From NCBI GenBank assembly GCA_047601745.1, contig JASGIS010000001.1:3100001-3164000 (forward strand): 64,000 bases of DNA. Direction: 5' to 3'. This document shows, in pieces, positions 26,753-35,385 of this stretch (the stretch's first letter is position 1; each line of letters starts with the position of its first letter). The notes beneath the pieces were generated by a model. The model saw only the letters and a list, made by a program, of their open reading frames with translations. It ran no database searches and was not told the DNA's origin. Origin of the DNA: JAKPAM01 sp047601745 (lineage in GTDB: Bacteria; Pseudomonadota; Gammaproteobacteria; Burkholderiales; Burkholderiaceae_E). Made by a program: the position numbers and the translations under genes.

Positions 26753-27826
26753 ATGGACACGAGCGAACGAACCTCCGGGTCGGACGTCCCCGACCCTTCT
26801 GCCGAGCCCGACGCGTCGAACAGCCCTTCACCCCCGGACGCTTTCGACAGTCCGTGGAAGGACGCGATCGAACAGGCGTTTCCGGAGTTCCTCGCGTTCT
26901 ATTTTCCCGCCGCTCATCGCGGCATCGACTGGGCGCGCGGCCATACGTTCCTGGGCACGGAGCTGCGCGGCATCCTGCGCGAGGCCGATGCCGGCGTGCG
27001 ACATGCCGACCAACTGGTGCGGGTGCATCGCAAGCGCGGCGGTCCGGGCTGGGTCTACGTCCACGTCGAAGTGCAGGCCGCGCGCAAGGCCGACTTCGAG
27101 CGGCGGATGTTTACCTACAGCTATCGGTTGTTCGAGCGCTTCGGCCGGCCGGTGGCCAGCCTGGCGGTGCTGGCCGATCCGCATCGGCGCTGGCGTCCGG
27201 ACGGCTATGGCTTCGAGTTGTTCGGCAGCCGGCACTATCTGAGTTTTCCGACGGTCAAGCTGCTGGATTACGAGGCCGACATCGATGCGCTACTGGCCAA
27301 CCCGAACCCTTTCGCGTTGATGACGGCCGCTCACCTGCTGACGCGCCGGACGCGCGGCCGGCCGCGGCAGCGGCTGGCGGCCAAATGGAAGCTGGTGCGG
27401 TTGCTGTATGAACGGGACTGGAGTCGGGAGCGGGTGATCGGTTTGTTCAGGGTGCTGGACTGGATGATGGCGCTGCCCGATGTCCTGGAAGACCGTCTGT
27501 GGCACGATATCGAGGAGTTCGAGGGGAAGCGGGACATGCCTTACATCACGAGCGTCGAGCGGATCGGGCTGCGTAAAGGCTTCGAGCAGGGCCGCCAGCA
27601 AGGTCGTCAAGAAGGCCGGGAAGAAGGTCGAGAAGAAGGCCGAGAAGAAGGCCGAGAAGAAGGCCGCGAGCAGCTTCTGTTGGATCAACTCACTCACCGT
27701 TTCGGCCCCTTGCCCGAGGCGATCGTGGCCCGGGTCCGATCCGCCACGGCGGCGGACATCGATCGCTGGGCGCGCCAGGTGCTCGATGCCGACTCGCTCG
27801 ACGAAGTCTTGTCGGACCAGGTGTAG
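26753..27826 (+). CDS. Rpn-family-like PD-(D/E)XK protein with DUF4351-type C terminus
   Basis: A 357-residue protein. Residues 34-180 look like the PD-(D/E)XK nuclease fold of Rpn/transposase_31-like proteins: PWKDAIEQAFPEFLAFYFP, then ADQLVRV (Asp86) and HVEVQ (Glu106, Gln108). Residues 276-305 are a charged low-complexity linker of EGRE units, and residues about 305-356 match the DUF4351 pattern (LLLDQLTHRFG...). Members of this broad group have been linked to DNA cleavage, recombination and phage defence; its role here is unknown. It lies beside its own truncated copy, between O-antigen genes and the ligase gene. Confidence 0.75.
   Translation: MDTSERTSGSDVPDPSAEPDASNSPSPPDAFDSPWKDAIEQAFPEFLAFYFPAAHRGIDWARGHTFLGTELRGILREADAGVRHADQLVRVHRKRGGPGWVYVHVEVQAARKADFERRMFTYSYRLFERFGRPVASLAVLADPHRRWRPDGYGFELFGSRHYLSFPTVKLLDYEADIDALLANPNPFALMTAAHLLTRRTRGRPRQRLAAKWKLVRLLYERDWSRERVIGLFRVLDWMMALPDVLEDRLWHDIEEFEGKRDMPYITSVERIGLRKGFEQGRQQGRQEGREEGREEGREEGREEGREQLLLDQLTHRFGPLPEAIVARVRSATAADIDRWARQVLDADSLDEVLSDQV
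27598..27668 (+). repeat. In-frame 12-bp repeat encoding EGRE units
   Basis: Repeated 12-base units of the type GAAGGCCGAGAA encode a run of EGRE tetrapeptides in the Rpn-like gene. The truncated copy at 26162-26659 has three fewer units at the matching place (about 26460-26505). Unit length keeps the frame, so copy number changes would alter linker length, not switch the gene off. Confidence 0.8.
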
Positions 27827-27940
27827 CGTCCATCGCCATAGCATGTGCGAACGATCTGGTGACGGGCGCTTCTACCGGTAGTCCGCCCACGAATCCACTG
27901 CGCGGTTCGACCTCCAGCCAGGATTCTTGTCAGGCGTAGT

Positions 27941-27970
27941 GGCGTCCGCGACACGGGCGTCGCGGACGCC
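27941..27970. terminator. Perfect 11-bp inverted repeat, terminator-like
   Basis: GGCGTCCGCGA at 27941-27951 pairs with TCGCGGACGCC at 27960-27970 across an 8-base loop. It lies in the 295-base gap between the Rpn-like gene and the O-antigen ligase gene, both on the plus strand. No T run follows, so it may be a processing or termination structure or a protein-binding palindrome. A -10-like TATAGT lies at 27985-27990, without a clear -35. Confidence 0.45.
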
Positions 27971-28121
27971 CGTCATTGGCCCGGTATAGTGTGCGGCTTT
28001 TCCCGCCCGGCCCCGCCAGATGACGATCCGTTCCGCGCCTTCATGAGCGGCGGTCGGCCGTGGGCGGCGCAGGCGCGTTACCCATTCGGGTGATAAACGA
28101 TTCTTGGCGATAGCTTCGCAC

Positions 28122-29456
28122 ATGAAGTCCAATGATGACAACCCGGGCACGTGTTCGTGGCCGGCGGTCGGGCGGTTCGCGGTCTTCGCGACCGTCGCGG
28201 TCATGCCCGCCGTGCCGTCGATCAGCGGGGTCGGGTTCTGGCTGCTCGCGCTGGTCGGTCTGCTGCTGCACGCGACGCCTGCGGGCCGCCGCCATGCGGC
28301 GCCGCGCGACCTCTGGTACATGGCGGTGCTCGTCTACGGTATCGACTGCCTGAGCGTCTTCGTCTACGACCAGCGTTTTCGCGAGGCGGTCTGGTATCCG
28401 GTGATCGCGCTGCCGGCGCTGTGGCCCGTTCTGCGCCTGAGCCGGGTGCGGATCGAGGATCTGGTGTGGGCCGGCTGCGTCGGCTGCTTCGCGTCGCTGA
28501 TCTGGGGGGTGTGGGTGGCGATGCGCGAGGCCGATGTGCGCGCGTCGCTGGGTACCAACGCGATCATCTACGGTCAGACGGCGCTGGCGTCGGTGCTGAT
28601 CGCGGTCGTCGGGCGTCAACTCGTCGGGCGCCGGGCGGCGTCGGACGGAGGATGGAGCGGCTGGCGCGATCGGCGTCATCTGCTGAACCTGGCGGCGCTG
28701 GCGGGCCTGTGCGTCGTGATGATCGTCGGCTATCGCGGGGCGCTGTTCGCGCTGCCGATCTTCGCGGCGGCGATCGTCGGGGTCGGTGCGCCGCCCGGGA
28801 CCCGAGTCGCGCCGTCGTGGGGGCGGGTGTCGATCGCGGTCGCGGTCCTGTTCATCGTCGTCGCCGTCGCTGGTCCTCGCGAAGGGCTGCTGGACCGGCT
28901 GCTGCTGATGCAGTCGGAGGTCTCCGAGTATGCGAGCGGCAAGATCGGCTTTTCGTCGCTGGGCTCGCGGCTCGAGCTGTGGGAGGCGGCCGGCCGGATG
29001 TTCGTCGGTCATCCGTGGATCGGCGTGGGCGTGCACCGTTTCCAGGACGAACTGGAGGTGCTGCGCGCGCAGGGGCTCTTCCCCCACGACGTGATCCTGT
29101 TCAAGCACGCGCACAACAGCTATCTGACGGTGGCCGCCGAATTCGGCGTGCTGGGGCTGGTGGTGTGGACCGGGCTGCTGGCGGTCGTCGTGCGCCGTCT
29201 GCGCGAAGCGCCGTGGTTCGCGCGGCAGCTCGGGCTGTTCGTGCTGGGGTTGTGGCTGGTGATGGCGCTGACCAACGACGTGCTCGCGCACCAGGCGACG
29301 ATGAGGGCGATCGCGATCGTGCTGGCGATCTGTATGGCGATGCGCGACGATGACCGCTTCGGCACGCGGCGCACGGATCCGGGCACGCGGCGCACGGATC
29401 CGATATCGGAGTCGGGGGGCGGGCCTTCGGCGCTGCCGTCGCGTCCGGGCGGTTAA
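28122..29456 (+). CDS. O-antigen ligase/polymerase-family membrane protein (Wzy_C type)
   Basis: A polytopic inner-membrane protein of about 444 residues. The long periplasmic loop holds the family features SLGSRLELWEAA, HPWIGVGVHRF and FKHAHNSYLTVAAEFG, in which the conserved His lies. WaaL and Wzy share this fold; WaaL joins O-antigen to lipid A-core, Wzy polymerises repeat units. The neighbouring core-LPS genes favour ligase, but I cannot separate the two. I chose ATG 28122; TTG 28104 is in frame upstream. The C-terminal tail has a small direct repeat (GTRRTDP twice) beyond the last membrane span. Confidence 0.83.
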   Translation: MKSNDDNPGTCSWPAVGRFAVFATVAVMPAVPSISGVGFWLLALVGLLLHATPAGRRHAAPRDLWYMAVLVYGIDCLSVFVYDQRFREAVWYPVIALPALWPVLRLSRVRIEDLVWAGCVGCFASLIWGVWVAMREADVRASLGTNAIIYGQTALASVLIAVVGRQLVGRRAASDGGWSGWRDRRHLLNLAALAGLCVVMIVGYRGALFALPIFAAAIVGVGAPPGTRVAPSWGRVSIAVAVLFIVVAVAGPREGLLDRLLLMQSEVSEYASGKIGFSSLGSRLELWEAAGRMFVGHPWIGVGVHRFQDELEVLRAQGLFPHDVILFKHAHNSYLTVAAEFGVLGLVVWTGLLAVVVRRLREAPWFARQLGLFVLGLWLVMALTNDVLAHQATMRAIAIVLAICMAMRDDDRFGTRRTDPGTRRTDPISESGGGPSALPSRPGG

Positions 29457-29490
29457 ACTTCGGACGGATTCCTCCTACAGACCCGCACCC

Positions 29491-30882
29491 ATGACTTCTC
29501 TCGTCGACGAATCGATCTTCAAGGCCTACGACATCCGCGGCATCGTCGGCAAGACGCTGACGACCGACGCGGTTCGCCTGATCGGCGTGGCGCTGGCCAA
29601 CCAGGCTGCCGAGAAGGGCGTGCGGCAGGTGGTGATCGGGCGCGACGGCCGGCTCTCGGGGCCGGACCTGGCGGCGGCGCTGGCCGACGGCGTGCGCTCG
29701 GCGGGGCTCGACGTCATCGACATCGGCATGGTGACGACGCCGATCGTCTATTTCGCGACCTATCACCTGGGGACCGGCACCGGCGTGGCGATCACCGGCA
29801 GCCACAATCCGCCCGAGTACAACGGGCTGAAGATGATGGTCGCCGGCGATACGCTGTACGGCGAGACGATCAAGGATCTGGCCCGGCGCATCAACGGCGG
29901 ATCGCTGCGGCGCGTCGATCCGGCGCAGGCTGGCAAGCGCGAGCAGGTCGACGTGTCGGCCGCCTATCAGGCGCGCGCGCTGTCGGACGTCGAGCTGGCC
30001 CGGCCGATGAAGATCGCGATCGACGCGGGCAACGGGGTCGCCGGAGCCTATGCGCCGGCGCTGTTCCGGGCGCTCGGCTGCGAGGTCGCCGAGCTGTTCT
30101 GCGAGGTCGACGGGACGTTTCCGAACCACCATCCGGATCCGGCGCACCTGGAGAACCTGCAGGACCTGATCCGCTGCCTGCACGAGACCGACGCCGAGAT
30201 CGGGCTGGCCTTCGACGGCGACGGTGATCGGCTGGGGCTGGTGACCAAGTCCGGCAAGGTGATCTTTCCGGACCGGCAGATGATGCTGTTCGCCGAGGAC
30301 GTGCTGTCGCGGCACCCGGGCGCGCAGATCATCTACGACGTCAAGTGCAGCCGCAACCTGGCCGGCTGGATCCGCGAGCGCGGCGGCCAGCCGTTGATGT
30401 GGCGTACCGGCCATTCGCTGGTCAAGGCCAAGCTGAAGGAGACCGGTTCGCCGCTGGCCGGCGAGATGAGCGGGCACATCTTCTTCAAGGACCGCTGGTT
30501 CGGCTTCGACGACGGGCTGTATTCGGGCGTGCGGATGCTGGAGATCCTGTCGCGCCACGCTGATCCGTCGGCGTTGCTCGAGGCGCTGCCCGATTCGCCG
30601 ACGACGCCCGAGCTGCAGATGTGGACGACCGAGGGCGAGAACTTCGCGATCATCGACGCGTTGCGTCGGAACGCGCATTTCGAGGGGGCAAGCGAGGTGA
30701 TCACGATCGACGGCGTTCGCGTCGAGTATCCGGACGGGTTCGGTCTGGCGCGGCCGTCGAACACGACGCCGGTGGTCGTGATGCGCTTCGAGGCCGATTC
30801 GCCGCAGGCGCTGGCGCGGATCCAGTCGGCGATGCGCGACGCGATCCTGGCGGTCAGTCCGCAGGCCAAGCTGCCTTTCTGA
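29491..30882 (+). CDS. algC: Phosphomannomutase/phosphoglucomutase
   Basis: A cytoplasmic alpha-D-phosphohexomutase of 463 residues, the usual length for AlgC/ManB. It interconverts mannose-6-P or glucose-6-P with the 1-phosphates, feeding GDP-mannose and other sugar nucleotides for LPS and exopolysaccharide. The start region KAYDIRG is followed by the phosphoserine loop ITGSHNPPEYNG (Ser104), the metal loop FDGDGDRLG (Asp242-Asp246) and the C-terminal phosphate-binding RPSNTTP. ATG 29491 follows the ligase stop by 34 bases, and waaC follows by 18 bases. Confidence 0.95.
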   Translation: MTSLVDESIFKAYDIRGIVGKTLTTDAVRLIGVALANQAAEKGVRQVVIGRDGRLSGPDLAAALADGVRSAGLDVIDIGMVTTPIVYFATYHLGTGTGVAITGSHNPPEYNGLKMMVAGDTLYGETIKDLARRINGGSLRRVDPAQAGKREQVDVSAAYQARALSDVELARPMKIAIDAGNGVAGAYAPALFRALGCEVAELFCEVDGTFPNHHPDPAHLENLQDLIRCLHETDAEIGLAFDGDGDRLGLVTKSGKVIFPDRQMMLFAEDVLSRHPGAQIIYDVKCSRNLAGWIRERGGQPLMWRTGHSLVKAKLKETGSPLAGEMSGHIFFKDRWFGFDDGLYSGVRMLEILSRHADPSALLEALPDSPTTPELQMWTTEGENFAIIDALRRNAHFEGASEVITIDGVRVEYPDGFGLARPSNTTPVVVMRFEADSPQALARIQSAMRDAILAVSPQAKLPF

Positions 30883-30900
30883 GCCGCGCGCAGGCCTCGC

Positions 30901-31857
30901 GTGCGGCTGGCGCTGGTCAAGACGAGTTCGATGGGCGACGTGATCCACGCGTTGCCGGTCGTCAGCGACATCCGGCAGGCGTTGCCGGGGGCGGAGATCG
31001 ACTGGATCGTCGAGGAGGGTTTCGCCGATCTGCCGCGGCTGCATCCGGGCGTGCGGCGCGTGCTGCCGGTGGCGATCCGGCGCTGGCGCAAGTCGTGGCT
31101 GGCGGCGGACACGCGCGCGCAGATCCGGCAGGCGAAGGCGGCGATCGCGGCGCAGCCCTACGATCTGGTGCTCGACCTGCAAGGACTGCTCAAGAGCGCG
31201 TGGATCGCGTCGTGGGCGCGCGGCGTGCGCGTGGGCTTCTCGCGCCGCTGCGCGCGCGAGCCGCTGGCCGCGCTGACCTACGCGCGCCGCTACGACGTCG
31301 ACATGCACGCGCACGCGATCGAGCGCCTGCGCCAGTTGGCCGGGCAGGCCTGCGGGTATCCGGTGTCGGGCCTGCCTCGCTTCGATCTGGCGCCGCCGGG
31401 GCCGCGCGTCGCGGCGGCGCCGGCCGGACGCTACGTGGTGCTGCTGCATGCGACGTCGCGCGTCGACAAGCAATGGCCGCTGGCCGACTGGCAGGCGCTG
31501 GCGGGCCGGCTCGGCGACCGGGGCCTGGCTGTGGCGCTGCCCTGGGGCAGCGATGAGGAGCGGGCGCAGGCCGAGCGGATCGCCGCGAGCGCGCCGGGCG
31601 CCGTCGTGCTGCCCCGCCTGTCGCTGGCCGACTGCGCGTGCCTGCTGCGCGACGCGCAGGCCGTCGTCGGCGTCGATACCGGATTGACGCATCTGGCCGC
31701 GGCGCTGGACCGGCCGACCGTCGCGCTGTTCGCGGCGACGCCGGCCTGGCGGTTCGGTCCGTACTGGACGCCGCGGGCGGTCTCGCTGGGCGAGCCCGGG
31801 CAATGGCCGTCGGTCGCGCAGGTGCTCGACGGACTCGACGAGGTGGGCCGGGCATGA
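30901..31857 (+). CDS. waaC: Lipopolysaccharide heptosyltransferase I
   Basis: A GT9-family enzyme of 318 residues that adds the first L-glycero-D-manno-heptose to Kdo of the LPS inner core at the cytoplasmic face of the inner membrane. The N terminus reads LALVKTSSMGDVIHALPVV, diagnostic of WaaC; DLVLDLQGLLKSA and LLHATSRVDKQWP follow, with the C-terminal donor site GVDTGLTHLAAAL. Start is GTG 30901. Its stop overlaps the waaA start by 4 bases, making a core-LPS pair. Confidence 0.95.
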   Translation: MRLALVKTSSMGDVIHALPVVSDIRQALPGAEIDWIVEEGFADLPRLHPGVRRVLPVAIRRWRKSWLAADTRAQIRQAKAAIAAQPYDLVLDLQGLLKSAWIASWARGVRVGFSRRCAREPLAALTYARRYDVDMHAHAIERLRQLAGQACGYPVSGLPRFDLAPPGPRVAAAPAGRYVVLLHATSRVDKQWPLADWQALAGRLGDRGLAVALPWGSDEERAQAERIAASAPGAVVLPRLSLADCACLLRDAQAVVGVDTGLTHLAAALDRPTVALFAATPAWRFGPYWTPRAVSLGEPGQWPSVAQVLDGLDEVGRA

Positions 31858-33194
31858 AGGGGACCGAGAACGTCGCGCGCTGGATTCGGCAGGCTTTGTA
31901 TTCAACGGCATGGGTGCTGCTGACGCCGGCGCTGATCGTTTACCTGCTATGGCGTTCGCGGCGGCAGCCGGCCTATCGCTCGCACTGGCGCGAACGCTGG
32001 GGCCTGATCGCACGGCGGCGCCGGCGCGGCAGGCCGCTGATCTGGGTGCACGCGGTGTCGGTCGGCGAGACCCGCGCGGCCGAACCGCTGATCCGCGCGC
32101 TGCAGCAGCGCTATCCGCATGCCGAATGGCTGCTGACCTGCACGACGCCGACCGGGCGCGAGGCCGGGCACGGCCTGTTCGGCGACACCGTGCGGCAGGC
32201 GTATTTCCCTTACGACTATCCGTGGGCGATGCGCCGTTTCCTGAAGGCGTGGCGGCCGTCGCTGGGGATCGTGATGGAGACCGAGCTGTGGCCGAACCTG
32301 ACGCGGCAGGCGAAGCGGCTGCGGGTGCCGCTGGCGGCGGTCAACGTGCGCCTGTCCGAACGCTCGCTGCGCAAGGCCGAGCGCTATGGCGCGCTGATCC
32401 GCGATGCGCTGGCGCGGATCGATACGGTGGCGGCGCAGACCGACGAGGATGCGGCGAGGCTGGGCCGGCTCGGGCGCAGGCAGGTGGCGGTCACCGGCAA
32501 CCTGAAGTTCGACGTGACGCCCGCCGACGCGATGCGCGAACGCGGCGCCGCGTGGCGGCAGGCGCTGGCCGGGCGGCCGGTCGTGCTGGCGGCCAGCACG
32601 CGCGACGGCGAAGAGGCGCTGCTGCTGGCGGCCTGGAAGCGCCTGGCCGACGGCGCCGCGACGCGGCCGTTGCTGCTGCTGGTGCCGCGTCATCCGCAGC
32701 GCTTCGACGAGGTCGACGCGTTGTGCCGGCAGGGCGGTTGGCGGGTCGTTCGCCGCAGCACGTGCGCGCCGGACACCTGGGCCGGCGCCGACATCGTGCT
32801 CGGTGATTCGATGGGCGAGATGTTCGCGTATTACGCGGCGGCTGACGCGGCGATCATCGGCGGCTCGCTGCTGCCGTTCGGCGCGCAGAATCTGATCGAG
32901 GCCTGCGCGCTCGGCGTGCCGGTCGTGCTGGGACCGCATACGTTCAACTTCAAGGAAGCGGCCGAGCAGGCGATCGCCTGCGGCGCGGCGCTGGGCGTGG
33001 CCGACGCAGACGAGGCGGTGGCGCGGGCGCTGGGCCTGGTCGCCGATGCCGAGGCCTGGCAGGCGATGCACGCGGCGGCGCTGGCCTTCGCCGGCACGCA
33101 CCGGGGCGCGACGCGGCGCACGATCGATGCGCTCGAACCGCTGCTGCTGCGCTGCCGGCTCAGACTGGAGCCCGATCAGGACCGCGCCGCGTAG
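31854..33194 (+). CDS. waaA: 3-deoxy-D-manno-octulosonic acid (Kdo) transferase
   Basis: A GT30 enzyme of 446 residues that transfers Kdo from CMP-Kdo to lipid IVA. It has an N-terminal membrane anchor (WVLLTPALIVYLLW), then IWVHAVSVGETRAAEPL, METELWPNL, NLKFDV, and the donor-site LGDSMGEMFAYYAAADAAIIGGSL with the GAQNLIEACALG helix. These are the standard WaaA landmarks. An open frame exists upstream inside waaC but ATG 31854 overlapping the waaC stop is the natural start. It converges with the tolC gene 28 bases downstream; no strong terminator was seen between them. Confidence 0.95.
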   Translation: MKGTENVARWIRQALYSTAWVLLTPALIVYLLWRSRRQPAYRSHWRERWGLIARRRRRGRPLIWVHAVSVGETRAAEPLIRALQQRYPHAEWLLTCTTPTGREAGHGLFGDTVRQAYFPYDYPWAMRRFLKAWRPSLGIVMETELWPNLTRQAKRLRVPLAAVNVRLSERSLRKAERYGALIRDALARIDTVAAQTDEDAARLGRLGRRQVAVTGNLKFDVTPADAMRERGAAWRQALAGRPVVLAASTRDGEEALLLAAWKRLADGAATRPLLLLVPRHPQRFDEVDALCRQGGWRVVRRSTCAPDTWAGADIVLGDSMGEMFAYYAAADAAIIGGSLLPFGAQNLIEACALGVPVVLGPHTFNFKEAAEQAIACGAALGVADADEAVARALGLVADAEAWQAMHAAALAFAGTHRGATRRTIDALEPLLLRCRLRLEPDQDRAA

Positions 33195-33222
33195 CGGTCG
33201 ACCGCTTCCCAGCGCGCGGCGA

Positions 33223-34602
33223 CTAACGCTGCGGCTCACCCGCCGGTTCCTGGACCGTCGACAGCAGGTCGTTGACCGCCATCAGGTCTGCCTCGGCCAG
33301 CGTGCCGGCCGCCTGCCGCAGCCGCAGTCCGTTGACGAGCACGTCGTAGCGCGCCCGCGCGAGGTCGCGGCGCGTCGAGTACAACTGCTGCTGGGCGTTC
33401 AGCACGTCGATGTTGATCCGTACGCCGACCTGGTAGCCGAGCAGGTTCGAGTCGAGCGCGAGCTGGCTCGAGCGTTCGGCCGCTTCGAGCGCGCGGACCT
33501 GGCCCAGGCCGCTCTGCACGCCCAGGTAGGCGGTGCGCGCTCCCTGTTCGGCCTGGCGTCGGTAGTTCTCGACGTCGGACAACGCCTTGTTGCGCAGCGC
33601 GATCGCTTCGCGGACCTTCGCTTCGATGCCGCCGCCCGCGTAGATCGGTACGTTCAATTGCAGGCCGATCGATTTGGCGTCGACGGTGACGCCCTGGAAC
33701 GCGAACGAGGGGTTGTACTGCCGTCCGACGCTGCCGACCAGGTCCAGCGTCGGGTAGTGGCCCTGGCGCGCGCGGTCGATCTCGCGCCGGCCGATCTCGG
33801 CGGCCAGTTCGGACTGCACGACCGACAGGTTGCTCTGGCGGCCCGACGCCGTCCATGCGGTCTCCTGCGCGGGTTCGGGCGGGGCGAGCGCGACGCCTTT
33901 GTCCAGCGCCTTGAGCGGCGACAGCGGCTGGCCGGTCAGCAGGCTCAGCGCGCCGCGCTTGACGGCCAGGTCGTTGTCGGCGGCCAGTTCCTGGGCGACG
34001 TTCAGGTCGAAGCGGGCCTGCGCCTCCTGCTGGTCGGTGATCGTCGCCGTGCCGACCTCGAAGTTGCGCTTGGCCGCCGACAACTGCTCGGTGATCGCCC
34101 GGCGCTGCGCGCGGATCGTCGCCAGGCTGTCCTCGGCCGCCAGCACGTCGAAATAGGCCTGCGAGACGCGGATCATCAGGTCCTGCCCGGCCTGCGACAC
34201 CTGGGCGTCGGCGATGTCGGCCTGCAGCTTGGCCTGATCCCACTGCGTGAGGTTCTGCGGCCGGAACAGCGGCATCGTCAGGTTCACGCCGTACAGCCGC
34301 GACGAGAACTCGCTCTGCGGCGACAGGTTGGTCTCGGCCTGCTGGCGGCTGACCTGGGCCTGCGCGCCGAGCATCGGCAGCAACTGCGAGCGGGCCTGCG
34401 TGATGCGTTCGCGCACCGCGTCGAGGTTGGCGCGCGCGCTGGCGAGCTGCGGGTCGTTGGCCTGGGCCTGGCGATAGGCATCGGCCAGGTCCAGCGCCAG
34501 GGCCGGCGCGGCGAGCGCGCAGCAGGAGGCGGCGACGAGCGACGAAGCGATCCGTCCGGGGGGCAGCGACGGGCCGGCAACGGCGGAAGGAGGGGTCGGC
34601 AA
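33223..34602 (-). CDS. tolC: TolC-family outer membrane channel
   Basis: A 459-residue outer-membrane efflux channel. A Sec signal peptide ends near ALA (residues 1-36), followed by LDLADAYRQAQANDPQL, the classic TolC start. The two OEP repeats are visible (first around NLTMPLF and AYFDVLAAED, second around LNVPIYAGGG and AYLGVQSGLGQVRALEAA), ending in LNAQQQLYSTRRDL and a short C-terminal tail. It is last in a same-strand run of tetR, adaptor, RND pump and pcm genes, so it is the likely outer-membrane partner of that pump. Confidence 0.92.
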   Translation of the reverse strand: MPTPPSAVAGPSLPPGRIASSLVAASCCALAAPALALDLADAYRQAQANDPQLASARANLDAVRERITQARSQLLPMLGAQAQVSRQQAETNLSPQSEFSSRLYGVNLTMPLFRPQNLTQWDQAKLQADIADAQVSQAGQDLMIRVSQAYFDVLAAEDSLATIRAQRRAITEQLSAAKRNFEVGTATITDQQEAQARFDLNVAQELAADNDLAVKRGALSLLTGQPLSPLKALDKGVALAPPEPAQETAWTASGRQSNLSVVQSELAAEIGRREIDRARQGHYPTLDLVGSVGRQYNPSFAFQGVTVDAKSIGLQLNVPIYAGGGIEAKVREAIALRNKALSDVENYRRQAEQGARTAYLGVQSGLGQVRALEAAERSSQLALDSNLLGYQVGVRINIDVLNAQQQLYSTRRDLARARYDVLVNGLRLRQAAGTLAEADLMAVNDLLSTVQEPAGEPQR

Positions 34603-34651
34603 GATCGGCCTCGTCGGGAAGGCGGGCGAATGGACGAGCGCGGCGCGCGGA

Positions 34652-35335
34652 TCAGAAGTGGAAGTGTTCCTTCTGCGGGAAGCCCGCCAGCGGCTTCGTC
34701 ACGGTGTCGAACGGCGACACGGTCGTGTACTCGCCCGCCTGGCTGCCGTGGCCGCGCGTGATGATCTCGCCGCGCATGACCGGCAATTCGCCGACGATGG
34801 CCGCCAGCCGGCCGCCGGGGTTCAGGCGGTCGAGCCAGCCCTGCGGCACGAACGGTACCGAGCCGGACAGCACGATGACGTCGAACTTGGCTTCGCCGAC
34901 GGCGCGGGTGGCGTGCGAGCCGTCCTTGTGCTCGACGGTGACGTTGCCGACGCCGGCGGCGCGCAGGTGCTCGGCCGCGAGCTTGGCCAGTTCGGGATGC
35001 GACTCAAGCGTCAGCACCTTCTGCGCGCGCGCGCCGAGCAGCGCGGCCATGTAGCCGGAGCCGGCGCCGACCTCGAGCACGGTCTCGTGCTTGCCGATCT
35101 GCAGGTCCTGCAGCAGGCGGGCTTCGACCTTGGGTGCCAGCATGACTTCACCGGTCGGCTTGCCGCCGGCCAGCAACGGGATCTCGGTGTCGGTGAACGC
35201 CTGCCAGCGCAGGCTTTCGGGCACGAACTGCTCGCGCTTGACCACGAACAGCAGGTCGATGATCTGCGGATCGAGCACGTTCCAGGGGCGGATCTGCTGC
35301 TCGATCATGTTGAAGCGGGCGGTTTCGATATCCAT
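34652..35335 (-). CDS. pcm: Protein-L-isoaspartate O-methyltransferase family protein
   Basis: A 227-residue SAM-dependent methyltransferase of the PCMT family, predicted to act in repair of isoaspartyl residues. The N terminus has MIEQQIRPWNV and REQFVPE; the SAM motif is VLEVGAGSGYMAALLGA, and VEHKDGS and VLSGSVPFVPQGW follow. The Ser of the usual catalytic loop (TEGSM-like in Pcm) is replaced by GEVMLAPK, as in the divergent group found next to tolC in Burkholderiales, so true isoaspartyl activity is not certain. It is 49 bases upstream of tolC. Confidence 0.85.
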   Translation of the reverse strand: MDIETARFNMIEQQIRPWNVLDPQIIDLLFVVKREQFVPESLRWQAFTDTEIPLLAGGKPTGEVMLAPKVEARLLQDLQIGKHETVLEVGAGSGYMAALLGARAQKVLTLESHPELAKLAAEHLRAAGVGNVTVEHKDGSHATRAVGEAKFDVIVLSGSVPFVPQGWLDRLNPGGRLAAIVGELPVMRGEIITRGHGSQAGEYTTVSPFDTVTKPLAGFPQKEHFHF

Positions 35336-35385
35336 GATGACTCTCGGAAGGCAGATGAGGGGGGCCGGGGACGTTGCCGCGCATT

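Noticed and set aside
29101..32013. 970-residue minus-strand open frame across phosphomannomutase and waaC
   Set aside because: Arg/His/Gln-rich shadow opposite well-recognised enzymes.
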